Shown piece after piece: positions 7,883 to 16,961 of a stretch of DNA of 64,000 nt (its first letter is position 1; each line of letters begins with the position of its first letter). The position numbers and the translations under genes were made by a program. The stretch is from an uncultured Candidatus Entotheonella sp. (GTDB taxonomy: Bacteria; Tectomicrobia; Entotheonellia; Entotheonellales; Entotheonellaceae): the NCBI GenBank assembly GCA_951828535.1, contig OX639990.1:1475300-1539299 (forward strand), given 5' to 3'. The notes beneath the pieces are model-generated. The model worked only from the letters and a program-made list of their open reading frames with translations, made no database searches and was not told the DNA's origin.

Positions 7883-9712
7883 ATGTGCGGCATCATCGGC
7901 TACATTGGCAACAAGCCTGCCACGCCAATTCTCATCGAGGGATTGCGGCGGCTCGAATACCGCGGTTACGACTCGGCCGGCATCGCCGTGATCGAGAACG
8001 ATGCGGTGTGCCGCGTTCGCATGCCGGGCAAAGTGGAGAAGCTGGCAGCCAAAATCGCACAGCATCAGTTCGAGGGAACCATCGGCATCGGCCACACCCG
8101 CTGGGCCACGCACGGCAAGCCGTCGGAAGCCAACGCCCATCCGCACGCCAACGGCGACGAATCGATCATGCTCATCCACAACGGCATCATCGAGAACCAC
8201 CAGAGCCTGTGCTCGCAACTCACCGGCCGCGGCTACCACTTTACCTCCGAGACCGATACGGAAGTCATGGCGCACCTTATCGACGACGCTTACAGGGGCG
8301 ATCTCGTTCAGGCCGTCAAACAGGCCCTGGGACAGGTGACCGGCACTTACGGCCTGGTGGTGATGCACACCCGCCATCCGGATCAATTGGTGGCGGCACG
8401 GCGCGGCTCGCCCATGGTGCTTGGGGTCGGGGACGGCGAAATGTTGCTGGCTAGCGACGTGTCGGCCTTTCTGCGGCTTACGAACAAGGTCGTTTACCTT
8501 GAAGACGATGACATCGTCAGCGTCACCACCAAGGACTTCACCATCGACACCCTGGCCGGAGAACAGGTGCAGCGCGACGCCGAACCGATCGAGTGGCAGG
8601 ACAACGCCGCCGATCTGGAGGGCTTTCCGCACTACATGCTCAAGGAGATATTTGAGCAGCCCGAAACCATTACCAACGCCATCCGCGGACGCCTGGTTGA
8701 AAGCGAGGGCATGGCGCACTTCGGCGGCCTGGACGACGTGCTCGAAGAAGGAATGAAAGCGGCGCAGCACCTGGTGATTATTTCCTGCGGCACCAGCTAC
8801 TACGCCGGCCTGTACGCCCGCTACGTCTTCGAAAAGCTCACCGACCTCATCGTGGAGGTGGAAATCGCCAGCGAAATGCGCTACCGCAAGACCAACATCC
8901 GCCCCGGCACCGTGGTGCTGGCCATCAGCCAGTCCGGCGAAACGGCCGACACCGTGGCGGCGATGCGAGAGGCCGAACGCAAGGGGGCCTTGCTGCTGGG
9001 GCTCGTCAACGTGGTGGGATCGACCATCAGCCGGATGACCAAGGCGGGCGTGTACAACCACGGCGGCCCGGAAATCGGGGTGGCCTCGACCAAAATTTTT
9101 ATCAGCCAGTGCTGCATCCTGGCCATGATGGCGCTGCTGCACGGGCGCTTCAATCACTTGTCAGTGACGGATGGCATGGAAGTCGTCAACGGTCTCATGC
9201 GCCTGCCCGACCACATCCACAGGGTTCTCAAGGAGGCCAACCACATCCACGCCATCGCGGCAAAATACGCACAGGCCAACAATTTTCTGTTTATCGGCCG
9301 CAAGTACAACTACCCCATGGCCTTGGAGGGTGCCCTGAAGCTCAAGGAAATTTCGTACATTCACGCCGAGGGCTGCGCCGCCGGCGAGATGAAACACGGT
9401 TTTATCGCCATGATCGACGAGAATTTCCCCACCGTCTGCCTGGCTACCCGCGACACCACCTATGAGAAAACCGTTTCCAACATGCAAGAAATCAAAAGCC
9501 GCAACGGCAGGATTATCGCCATTGCCACCGAGGGCGATGATGAAATCGGCGACATCGCCGACGACGTGATTTACACCCCCGCCACCTTGGATTTTCTGCA
9601 GCCCATCCCGGCTGTCGTCGCTCTGCAACTCTTTGCCTACTATTGCGCGATGGAACGCGGGTGTGACATCGACCAGCCGCGCAATTTGGCAAAATCCGTC
9701 ACGGTTGAGTGA
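7883..9712 (+). CDS. glmS: Glutamine--fructose-6-phosphate aminotransferase (isomerizing)
   Basis: The 609-residue enzyme converts fructose-6-phosphate and glutamine to glucosamine-6-phosphate, the first step toward UDP-GlcNAc for peptidoglycan and lipopolysaccharide. The N-terminal class II glutaminase domain begins MCGIIGYIG with nucleophile Cys1 (after Met removal) and contains GIGHTRWATHG. Two SIS domains follow, with ISCGTSYYAG, ISQSGETADT, ASTKIFISQ and EGALKLKEISYIHAEG, and the C-terminus ends LAKSVTVE as usual. The length is typical. No partner gene such as glmU is adjacent, and no glmS ribozyme-like leader was recognised in the 130 nt upstream. Confidence 0.96.
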   Translation: MCGIIGYIGNKPATPILIEGLRRLEYRGYDSAGIAVIENDAVCRVRMPGKVEKLAAKIAQHQFEGTIGIGHTRWATHGKPSEANAHPHANGDESIMLIHNGIIENHQSLCSQLTGRGYHFTSETDTEVMAHLIDDAYRGDLVQAVKQALGQVTGTYGLVVMHTRHPDQLVAARRGSPMVLGVGDGEMLLASDVSAFLRLTNKVVYLEDDDIVSVTTKDFTIDTLAGEQVQRDAEPIEWQDNAADLEGFPHYMLKEIFEQPETITNAIRGRLVESEGMAHFGGLDDVLEEGMKAAQHLVIISCGTSYYAGLYARYVFEKLTDLIVEVEIASEMRYRKTNIRPGTVVLAISQSGETADTVAAMREAERKGALLLGLVNVVGSTISRMTKAGVYNHGGPEIGVASTKIFISQCCILAMMALLHGRFNHLSVTDGMEVVNGLMRLPDHIHRVLKEANHIHAIAAKYAQANNFLFIGRKYNYPMALEGALKLKEISYIHAEGCAAGEMKHGFIAMIDENFPTVCLATRDTTYEKTVSNMQEIKSRNGRIIAIATEGDDEIGDIADDVIYTPATLDFLQPIPAVVALQLFAYYCAMERGCDIDQPRNLAKSVTVE

Positions 9713-10242
9713 TACGGATCACGCCTCGACCTGCCCCTGCCCCACTGCGTGTAATCTCACCATAAACACGGTGCCCAGAGCCTACATCACCGCAAATCTC
9801 GGTGCCGCGGCACTCCCCGTTGTGCAATGATCCCAACATACTGGACAGACCCATCGGCACAATTACGGACGGATAAGACGATAAGACCAGGGAAGACGAC
9901 GCTGGCTGCGCCGCATCAGCCGTCTGGCCTGCCAGGCATAGAGCAACCTACCAACCCACTACCCCGGGAAGGGTGCGTCCAGGACGGCGATAAGCAATCA
10001 GATTGGCCAGATTATCGAAAAAGAGACCGAAGAAACTATCAACGTCGCCACGAACGAACCAGTTGGAATGCATCCCCACTCCTTATTTTTTACCAGGACG
10101 TGTCAACGCCGAAGATGTTATACCCTACCAGTGGGGGTAACACCCACGACCCGCGAGCGAAATCGAGCACCTGTCCGCTTCGGCGTCGACTCATGTCCAA
10201 CTGAAGGAGACAGAAGCGCAAAAGACGCTTCCCAACGCATCC
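9713..10242. other. Intergenic region, no gene recognised
   Basis: This is 530 nt between glmS and the MFS gene. Short frames are present but none has a protein-like composition or a convincing start. A small hairpin (GTGGG/CCCAC) occurs near 10130-10146. The region presumably carries the MFS promoter, but no clear -35/-10 pair was found. Confidence 0.5.
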
Positions 10243-11826
10243 ATGGCTGTATCTTCTTCCTACCCATATTCCGATCAGCCTTCCCTTCTGCGCCCGGCTT
10301 TGGGGGCAGGTAGCCCCCATTACCATTGGTGGATCACCGCCGGGCTGATGGTGGGCTTTACGACCGTCGGCCTGAGCGTGACGGTCGTGAATATCGCCTT
10401 TCCGAAAATCATGACCAGCCTGCGGGTCGATCTCGACGTGATGCAGTGGGTGCAGACCGGCTACATGATCATGCAGGCGGTGATCATGCCGAGCGTCGGT
10501 TGGATCGGGGCGCGGCTGGGCAACCGCAGAGTGTATCTGCTGGCCCTCGGCATTTTCGTGGGCGGCTCGGCGCTCAGCGGCCTGGCGTGGGACATATCGT
10601 CGCTGATTGCGTTTCGGCTCGTGCAGGCGGTGGGCGGCGGGTTGCTGTTCCCCACCTCGCAGGTCATCTTGTTCGAGACCTTTCCCGAGGAGAAGCGCGG
10701 CCTGGCGATGGGCGTCAGTTCATTGGGCTTCTCGCTGGGCCCGATGATGGGCCCGGTGCTCGGCGGCTACCTGATCGAACACGCCAGTTGGCGGGCGGTG
10801 TTCTACATCAACGTGCCAGTGGGCATCGTCGGACTGATCCTGGCGTATCTCATCTTGCCGGCGGCACCGCGGCAGAGCGACAGACCCCTGGACGTCGCGG
10901 GCATGCTGACGCTGGCGGCGTTTCTGGTGTCGCTGCTGCTGGCCGTCAGCCAGGGGAACGATGAGGGCTGGGATTCGCAGTACATCCTGACGCTGTTCGG
11001 CGTGGCGTTGGTCGCCGGGGCCAGTTTCATCATCGCCGAGTTGCGCCACGAGCAGCCGTTCGTTGAGTTGCGGCTTTACAGAAGTTTGGCTTTCTCCTTG
11101 GCGTCAATCGTGGTTTTCATCAACACGATCAGCTTTATGGCCGCCAACTTTATTGTTATCTTGTTCCTGCAAATCCACCTGGATTACACGCCCCTGCAAG
11201 CGGCCTGGATGATGATGCCGTCCGCCGTGGTCATCGGCGTCCTGAGTGTCGGCGCCGGGCGTCTTGCCGATCTCTTGCCAGGGAAATTCCTGATCATTTT
11301 CGGCCTCGGCGCGGTAACTTTCTGCCTGGTCCAGTACGCCTCCATCACGACCTGGACCAGCGTCGGCACCATCACCCTGTGGCTGACGGCGCGGGGCTTT
11401 GCGCGAGCTTTTACCATCGCGCCGTTGTCCGCGGTGTCGTTATCGGCCCTGAACGAATCCGAGGTGCGAATGGGCTCCGGCTTGCTGAGCCTGAATCGCG
11501 GCATCGCCAGCACCGGCAGCGTGGCAATGGCCGCCACGGTATTTCAAAACCGCGTGGCGGAGCGCACGACCCTGCTGGCGCAGGATCACATGCTGTCGCC
11601 GCTCGGCACCGACAATCTGCTGGGCTCCCTGACGACCACCTTCGAGCACCTCGGCGACCTGAACCAGGCGGCGCAAATGAAGTCCCTGGCCGTGCTGCAC
11701 GATCTGGTCGGCGCGGAGGCGGCATTGCACAGCTATCACGACACCTTTCTGCTCATCGGCACCATCACCGCCCTGGGCATCGTGCCTGCTCTGTGGATGG
11801 GTAAAGCGAGCTCTCCCGCGAGTTGA
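10243..11826 (+). CDS. DHA2-family MFS drug exporter (EmrB/QacA-like)
   Basis: The 527-residue integral membrane protein has about 14 hydrophobic segments, as in the DHA2 (EmrB/QacA) subfamily of proton-driven multidrug exporters. Landmarks are the first-helix motif VTVVNIAFPKI, the loop 2-3 motif GWIGARLGNRRVY, the VQAVGGGLLFPTSQ helix 4 segment, and antiporter motif C in LGFSLGPMMGPVLGGYL with WRAVFYINVPVGI. It probably extrudes hydrophobic compounds across the inner membrane. No EmrA-type adaptor is adjacent, so it may act alone. The downstream peptidase gene follows after 38 nt and may be cotranscribed. Confidence 0.88.
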   Translation: MAVSSSYPYSDQPSLLRPALGAGSPHYHWWITAGLMVGFTTVGLSVTVVNIAFPKIMTSLRVDLDVMQWVQTGYMIMQAVIMPSVGWIGARLGNRRVYLLALGIFVGGSALSGLAWDISSLIAFRLVQAVGGGLLFPTSQVILFETFPEEKRGLAMGVSSLGFSLGPMMGPVLGGYLIEHASWRAVFYINVPVGIVGLILAYLILPAAPRQSDRPLDVAGMLTLAAFLVSLLLAVSQGNDEGWDSQYILTLFGVALVAGASFIIAELRHEQPFVELRLYRSLAFSLASIVVFINTISFMAANFIVILFLQIHLDYTPLQAAWMMMPSAVVIGVLSVGAGRLADLLPGKFLIIFGLGAVTFCLVQYASITTWTSVGTITLWLTARGFARAFTIAPLSAVSLSALNESEVRMGSGLLSLNRGIASTGSVAMAATVFQNRVAERTTLLAQDHMLSPLGTDNLLGSLTTTFEHLGDLNQAAQMKSLAVLHDLVGAEAALHSYHDTFLLIGTITALGIVPALWMGKASSPAS

Positions 11827-11864
11827 CAAACCCTCGGACGCACCCGAATAAGGAATTGCATACC

Positions 11865-13964
11865 ATGAATGAAACCCAATCCACGGCCACAAATCCGCTC
11901 CTGGAAAGCAGCGTTTTCCCCGCCTTCGACCGCATTCGCGCCGAGCACGTGGCGCCGGCCATGCGGCAGATCCTGAATGAACTCGACGTCGAATTGCAGC
12001 TCCTGGAGGCGCACGCGCAACCCACGTGGACGGGGCTGGTTGAGCCGCTCGAACGCCTCGGGGACCGTTTGCGCGTGACGTGGGGCATCGTGGGGCACCT
12101 GATGGGCGTCAAGAACAGTGAGGAATTACGCCGCGCCTACGAGGAAATGCAACCCGAAATCGTGCAGTTCTTCATGCGGCTGGGACAGAGCCAAACCGTT
12201 TATCAAGCGTTGCAGAAGCTACGAAACAGCGCCGCCTGGGAGAATTGCGACGCGACCCAGCAGCGCATCGTCGAGGTGCTCCTGCGCGACGCCGAATTGT
12301 CCGGCGTCGGGCTGCAAGGCGAAAAAAAGGAGCGTTTCAACGCCATCCAGCAGGAATTGGCCGAGCTCAGCACGCAGTTCAGCAACCACGTTCTGGACGC
12401 CACCAAAGCGTTCGCGCTGACGTTGGAGGACCCGCAAGACGTTGAGGGGCTTCCGACCAGTCTCTTGCACGTCGCGGCCCAGGCAGCCCGCGAGGCGGGA
12501 ACGCCGGACGCGACGGTGGAGAGCGGCCCCTGGCGCATCACGCTGGATTACCCGTCCTTCATGCCCTTCATGGCGCACAGCCGGCGTCGCGGCTTGCGAG
12601 AGCGGCTTTACCGTGCCTCGATCACCCGCGCCAGCAGCAGCGATCTGGACAACGCCCCGCTCATCGCCCGCATCCTGCAGTTGCGGCAGGAAATGGCCGC
12701 CTTGCTGGGCTACGGCAGCTTCGCCGAGCTCAGCCTGGCCAGCAAAATGGCCCCGGACGTGCCGACCGTCGAGAGCTTTCTGGAGGAACTGCGGCAGGCA
12801 TCCCTGGCTGCGGCGCAGCAGGACCTGGAAGATCAGCGGCAATGCGCCGCGGCAGCCGGAGCCCCTGAAGCGGCGGGCCTGCGCCATTGGGATCTGCCGT
12901 TCTGGGCCGAGCGCCAGCGTGAACAGCAGTACGATTTCAGCGAAGAGGCCCTGCGACCGTATTTTCCCCTGCCGCGCGTGCTGGACGGTCTGTTCGCCCT
13001 CGCGCGGCACCTGTTCGGGGTGCGCATCGAAGCGGCAGACGGCGACGTACCGATATGGCAGGAAGACGTGCGGTTTTTCCGCATCTACGACGAGCGCGAC
13101 CAGGAAATTGCGGCGTTCTATCTCGATCCCTACAGCCGCCCGGCCGAAAAGCGGGGCGGTGCCTGGATGGACGAGTGTGTAGGCCGCAGCCGCCTCTTGG
13201 CGCCGTCCGGGCAGTCGGTTCGCCGGCCGGTGGCCTACCTCATCTGCAACCAGACACCACCCGTGGGCGACCAACCTTCTCTGATGTCGTTCACCGAGCT
13301 GCGGACCCTGTTTCACGAGTTCGGACACGGCCTGCACCACATGCTCACTGCCGTTGAATACGGCATGGCGGCGGGCATCAACAACGTGGATTGGGACGCC
13401 GTGGAACTGCCAAGCCAGTTCATGGAGAACTGGTGCTATCACCGCGAAACGCTGCTCGGCATGAGCGCCCACGTGGAGACGGGCGAGCCGCTGCCGGACG
13501 ATCTGTACGGCAAGCTGTGCGCCGCCCGGCACTACCGCGCCGGCAGCCTCATGCTACGGCAGCTTTCCTTCGGCCTCATTGATCTGGCCTTGCACCATCA
13601 CCACGACCCGCACGGCACGGAGAGCGCCTTTGATCTGCAGCGCCGGCTGGCGCCGCTGACCAGTGTGCTGCCACCCCTTCCAGAGGACCGCTTCCTGTGC
13701 GGCTTCGGACACATCTTCGCCGGCGGCTACGCGGCCGGTTACTACAGCTACAAATGGGCCGAGGTCCTGAGCGCCGACGCCTTCGCGGCGTTTGAAGAAG
13801 CCGGCGTGGACGACCCACGTGCGGTGGCGGCCGTTGGCCGTCGGTATCGCGAAACGATTCTGGCGCTGGGCGGCAGCCGCCCACCCATGGAGATATTCCA
13901 GGCATTTCGAGGTCGGGAGCCGGCGACCACCGCCCTTCTTCGGCATGCGGGCCTGGCAGCGTAG
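11865..13964 (+). CDS. prlC: M3-family oligopeptidase (oligopeptidase A-like)
   Basis: The 699-residue zinc peptidase carries the M3 signature in TLFHEFGHGLHHML (His484, Glu485, His488) with the downstream ligand region WDAVELPSQFMENW. The N-terminal helical domain has the family opening FPAFDRIRAEHVAPAM. Oligopeptidase A hydrolyses cytoplasmic oligopeptides, including cleaved signal peptides. The ATG at 11865 is preferred, preceded by ATAAGGAATTGC; an in-frame TTG overlapping the MFS stop would add 14 unlikely residues. The length matches the family (about 680-700). Confidence 0.93.
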   Translation: MNETQSTATNPLLESSVFPAFDRIRAEHVAPAMRQILNELDVELQLLEAHAQPTWTGLVEPLERLGDRLRVTWGIVGHLMGVKNSEELRRAYEEMQPEIVQFFMRLGQSQTVYQALQKLRNSAAWENCDATQQRIVEVLLRDAELSGVGLQGEKKERFNAIQQELAELSTQFSNHVLDATKAFALTLEDPQDVEGLPTSLLHVAAQAAREAGTPDATVESGPWRITLDYPSFMPFMAHSRRRGLRERLYRASITRASSSDLDNAPLIARILQLRQEMAALLGYGSFAELSLASKMAPDVPTVESFLEELRQASLAAAQQDLEDQRQCAAAAGAPEAAGLRHWDLPFWAERQREQQYDFSEEALRPYFPLPRVLDGLFALARHLFGVRIEAADGDVPIWQEDVRFFRIYDERDQEIAAFYLDPYSRPAEKRGGAWMDECVGRSRLLAPSGQSVRRPVAYLICNQTPPVGDQPSLMSFTELRTLFHEFGHGLHHMLTAVEYGMAAGINNVDWDAVELPSQFMENWCYHRETLLGMSAHVETGEPLPDDLYGKLCAARHYRAGSLMLRQLSFGLIDLALHHHHDPHGTESAFDLQRRLAPLTSVLPPLPEDRFLCGFGHIFAGGYAAGYYSYKWAEVLSADAFAAFEEAGVDDPRAVAAVGRRYRETILALGGSRPPMEIFQAFRGREPATTALLRHAGLAA

Positions 13965-13973
13965 GCGGGTTCA

Positions 13974-14003
13974 GTAGGTCGGATTAGAAAAGCGCAATCC
14001 GAC
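13974..14003. repeat. GTAGGTCGGATTA-type intergenic palindrome, copy 1
   Basis: GTAGGTCGGATTAG is followed within a few bases by CAATCCGAC, giving an 8-bp stem (13978-13985 with 13996-14003). A related palindrome occurs at 41041-41070. It lies between the convergent ends of the peptidase and the DHPS-like gene. The motif resembles a widespread bacterial intergenic repeat. Confidence 0.6.
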
Positions 14004-14030
14004 GTTGTAGCCGGGCACACAAAGCGAGAC

Positions 14031-14930
14031 TCAGGCAGGTTGGTACAACGCCATCACCTGACGAACGCGATGCACCGTGCGGATTTCGTGCGAGCGGATC
14101 ACGTGGGTGCCGCCCAGGAGGGCAAGCACGCTGAAAAACGGCTCGGCGGCGCGGCGCTCGTCCTCCAGGAAAATTTCGGGGGCGTGCGGCAGGATGTTGA
14201 ACGTCGGGTAGCCCAAGGTGTGCAGGCGGAAGCAGTTCAGGAAGGTGTTGAGCTGGTAGTTGATGCGCAAGCGGCTGTCCTGCAAGTTGCGATAGTAAAA
14301 GCCCAGCCCCGGATCGATGAAACACTTGCTGACGCCAAGACCAGCGGCATGGGCGGTGAGGGTACGGAAATAGTCGCAGACTTCGGCTGTCATGTCGTCG
14401 TGAAACCGAAAGTCCGACACGTCGCGTACGGTGTCGCCCTGGACGTAGCACAGAACGACCGCCGAATCGTAGTCGGCAGCCAGCCGGAAGATGTCGTCGC
14501 CATAACGGGTGCCGGTCATGTTGAAAATGTCGGCCCCGGCGCGGGCGCAGGCTTCCAGCACCTCCGGGTAATAGCTTTCCACCGAAACCAGTAACCGGCG
14601 CGCTTTCAGCGCCTCCACCACCGGCATCAGACGGTCGAGTTGTTGCGCGACGTCTGCCTGCCGCGCCTCCGGCAAGGTCGATTCGGCTCCCAGGTCGATG
14701 ATGTCTGCGCCGTCCTGGTTCAACCGCTCGGCGCGGGCGATGGCTTCCTCTGTGGTTCCGCAGACGCTCTCCCGGTACCACGAATCGGTCGACAGGTTGA
14801 TCACGCCGACCAGATAGCGGTAGCGGTTGAAGTCAAACGAACGACCGCCGATGTCAAAGGTCCGCACCGGCTGGCAGACGGCCTCACGATGCGCGTCCAA
14901 CAAGCTCTGCAACACCCGATGATCCAGCAA
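14031..14930 (-). CDS. Dihydropteroate synthase-like (pterin-binding) TIM-barrel protein
   Basis: The protein resembles FolP-type pterin-binding barrels: GVINLSTDSWY corresponds to the DHPS signature GIxNxTPDSF, DGADIIDLGAEST corresponds to GAdiIDvGgEST, and FIDPGLGFYY to the later lysine/pterin loop region. The match is loose and several canonical positions differ, so activity as a folate enzyme is doubtful. Other pterin-binding domains (methyltransferase or cobalamin-related) are alternatives. The start is uncertain. A TTG at 14930 has AAGGGAG just upstream and lies 28 nt after the preceding stop. An ATG at 15008 would overlap that gene by 50 nt without a ribosome binding site. It is probably cotranscribed with the maleylpyruvate-isomerase-like gene. 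Confidence 0.68.
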   Translation of the reverse strand: MLDHRVLQSLLDAHREAVCQPVRTFDIGGRSFDFNRYRYLVGVINLSTDSWYRESVCGTTEEAIARAERLNQDGADIIDLGAESTLPEARQADVAQQLDRLMPVVEALKARRLLVSVESYYPEVLEACARAGADIFNMTGTRYGDDIFRLAADYDSAVVLCYVQGDTVRDVSDFRFHDDMTAEVCDYFRTLTAHAAGLGVSKCFIDPGLGFYYRNLQDSRLRINYQLNTFLNCFRLHTLGYPTFNILPHAPEIFLEDERRAAEPFFSVLALLGGTHVIRSHEIRTVHRVRQVMALYQPA

Positions 14931-14958
14931 AATCGCTCCCTTGGCGTCAGCAGTCGTT

Positions 14959-15786
14959 TCAGAACGCCCGGAACAGGGTGGCGCAAAGCTTCTGGCCCTT
15001 GTCGGCATCGCCTGTCGCGGTCAGGGCACCGCTTGCTCGTTTCGCCTCCAGGTCGGCGCGGCCCATGGTGAGCAGGATCATGCTTTCGGCATCCGCATGC
15101 AGGCAGGCATCGCGGTCGGACGGCGCCTCGGGCAGATAGGACGCCGCACCCCCATGCAAGCGAATTCCCCACGACGCGTCGCCGGCCTCGAAAACAAATG
15201 CCCCGGCAAGGTCGTCGCCGGCGCGTTGGGTGAGAAACTGCGTCTGCATGTCCGGCAGAACCGCCAGCAGCGCCGGCACAACGGTGGGAGACAGTCCGGC
15301 GTTCGGCTCGTGCGGCTGGCGAATGTCCCAGTCGTGGATGCCCAGTTCGATGAGCCGCATGCCGATCCAGCCTTCTATCGGCACCAGTCCGCGCGGATGC
15401 CAGGCCAACTCCGACAGCTCCCTGTCTTGCAGCGACTCCAGCACGGCCTGCAGCGCCGCGGCGCTGTCCGAAAATGCTTGCAACACGGCAGCCGGACCGG
15501 CCGCCGTCAGCTTCTTGCCGGCATCCCCCCGCGCAATCCGGAATTCCTCGACGTTCGTAACGCCCCACGGTTTGCCGGGCTTGCCGGTACGGCCGGACTC
15601 GATGACCTGCGTGTAGAAGTCGGCCCCGGTCACCAGATGCGCAACCGCGTCCGCCGTCGTCCAACCCGCGCAAAAGGTGCCGCGCTGCCAATCCGCCGCG
15701 GACCATTTGCCGTACGCCTGCGCCATCAGGGCCGTCTGGCCCGCCACCACCGCGATGCGGTCCCGTACTTGAACATCCAGGGGCAT
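14959..15786 (-). CDS. Maleylpyruvate isomerase / mycothiol-dependent-enzyme-like protein (DinB-type N-terminus, SCP2-like C-terminus)
   Basis: The 275-residue protein has an N-terminal four-helix DinB/MDMPI-like domain, visible in CAGWTTADAVAHLVTGADFY (the WT.ADV..H motif, with a potential metal-binding His) and GMRLIELGIHDWDIRQ, which supplies the second conserved His. Its C-terminal part (about residues 185-275) resembles an SCP2/sterol-carrier fold. Members use thiols such as mycothiol or glutathione in isomerase, transferase or detoxification reactions. AAGGAGACAG precedes the ATG at 15786. The DHPS-like gene follows on the same strand and the NHL gene precedes it by about 20 nt, suggesting one transcript. 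The specific reaction is unknown. Confidence 0.75.
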   Translation of the reverse strand: MPLDVQVRDRIAVVAGQTALMAQAYGKWSAADWQRGTFCAGWTTADAVAHLVTGADFYTQVIESGRTGKPGKPWGVTNVEEFRIARGDAGKKLTAAGPAAVLQAFSDSAAALQAVLESLQDRELSELAWHPRGLVPIEGWIGMRLIELGIHDWDIRQPHEPNAGLSPTVVPALLAVLPDMQTQFLTQRAGDDLAGAFVFEAGDASWGIRLHGGAASYLPEAPSDRDACLHADAESMILLTMGRADLEAKRASGALTATGDADKGQKLCATLFRAF

Positions 15787-15809
15787 TTCCACTGTCTCCT
15801 TATCCGGTG

Positions 15810-16769
15810 CTAGGAACGTTTTATCAGCTTGCGCAGCGTTTGCATCTCGCGCGGCGGGTTGTGGTGCTGGCCGATACTGGTCCAGGACACCTCGGCGACG
15901 TAGATGTCGCCGTGCGAATCCACCGTTACGCCGTGCGGCGCCAGAAACTGGGCCGGCCCTTCGCCGGCGCCCTTGCTGTCGTCGCCCAGCCGAGCGAGGA
16001 CCTCGCCGTTGCGGTTGTGAATGCCAATGCGCGGGCCGAGATTCGGGTGTGTGGCGTTCACCGCCATGCCAGAGCCCAGTTCGCCGATGTAGCACAATTC
16101 GGCGTCGCCGCTGTCCATGAACAGGCCACAGGGGCGGTGCACGTTGCTCCACGACGTCTCGTGCTTGCCGTTGCGGTCGAACACCTGAACGCGATGATTC
16201 TCGCGGTCGGCGACGTACACGTAGCCCTCTTTGTCCGTGCAGATGTTATGCACGATGTTGAACTGGCCGGGATCGGTGCCCGCATCGCCCCACGAGAACA
16301 GCAGCTTGCCGTTCGGGTCGTACTTGTGCACGCACGAGTTGCCGTAGCCGTCGGCCACGTAGATGGCGCCGGTGTCCGGGCACAGGGCGATGTGGGTGCA
16401 GCGGTTGAACGGCTTGCCGCTGTGCATTTCGGCCGCCTTGCCCGGCACGCCCAGTTCCAGCAGCACCTTGCCGTCGTAGGTGCACTTGCGAACCGTGTGG
16501 TCGCCGTCGTCGGTGCAGTAAATCGACTCGTCGGGCCCCATGGTGACACCGTGGGCGCGCACGAACAGATCCTCGCCCCAGGACCGCAGGAAATTGCCGT
16601 GACGGTCGAAGACGATCATGGGATGGTCGCCCCGGCTGAACACGTAGACATTGTCGTTGGCGTCCACGCCGACCGCCGCCGCTTCCTTGTAGCTCCACCC
16701 GTCGGGCAGTTTGCCCCAGGCTACGTCAACCTCGTACTGAAAATCGCCACTTCCCAACAGCGTCGCCAT
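15810..16769 (-). CDS. NHL-repeat beta-propeller protein (peptidyl-alpha-hydroxyglycine lyase-like)
   Basis: The 319-residue protein consists of about six NHL repeats forming a beta-propeller; typical units are AVGVDANDNVYVFSRG, GVTMGPDESIYCTDDG, CTDKEGYVYVADRENHRVQV and GVTVDSHGDIYVAEV. Proteins of this architecture include peptidylglycine amidating lyases, but many bacterial homologues have no assigned activity, and no signal peptide is seen here, so it is probably cytoplasmic. AAAGGAGAGGAC precedes the ATG at 16769. A close paralogue lies at 51567-52508 and shares the opening LGSGDxxxEV..xWxKLPxGWS and the ending PPREx..LRKxxKR. Both sit next to unrelated catabolic genes. Confidence 0.85.
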   Translation of the reverse strand: MATLLGSGDFQYEVDVAWGKLPDGWSYKEAAAVGVDANDNVYVFSRGDHPMIVFDRHGNFLRSWGEDLFVRAHGVTMGPDESIYCTDDGDHTVRKCTYDGKVLLELGVPGKAAEMHSGKPFNRCTHIALCPDTGAIYVADGYGNSCVHKYDPNGKLLFSWGDAGTDPGQFNIVHNICTDKEGYVYVADRENHRVQVFDRNGKHETSWSNVHRPCGLFMDSGDAELCYIGELGSGMAVNATHPNLGPRIGIHNRNGEVLARLGDDSKGAGEGPAQFLAPHGVTVDSHGDIYVAEVSWTSIGQHHNPPREMQTLRKLIKRS

Positions 16770-16961
16770 GTCCCTCTCCTTTATAGTTCGTGTGGCCAAC
16801 GATTCCGCCTTGCTGCGCGGCCCATTATGGCAAAGGCGGCCCGGCGCAACAAGCCGAGCCGTCGCTTGCAAACCCGGCGGGAAGCGCGTATGGTGCGCCC
16901 TCCTGACGCCACCTGCCTGAACTGCCACGCCATTGCCACCCAAGCCACGGAAGGAATACCC

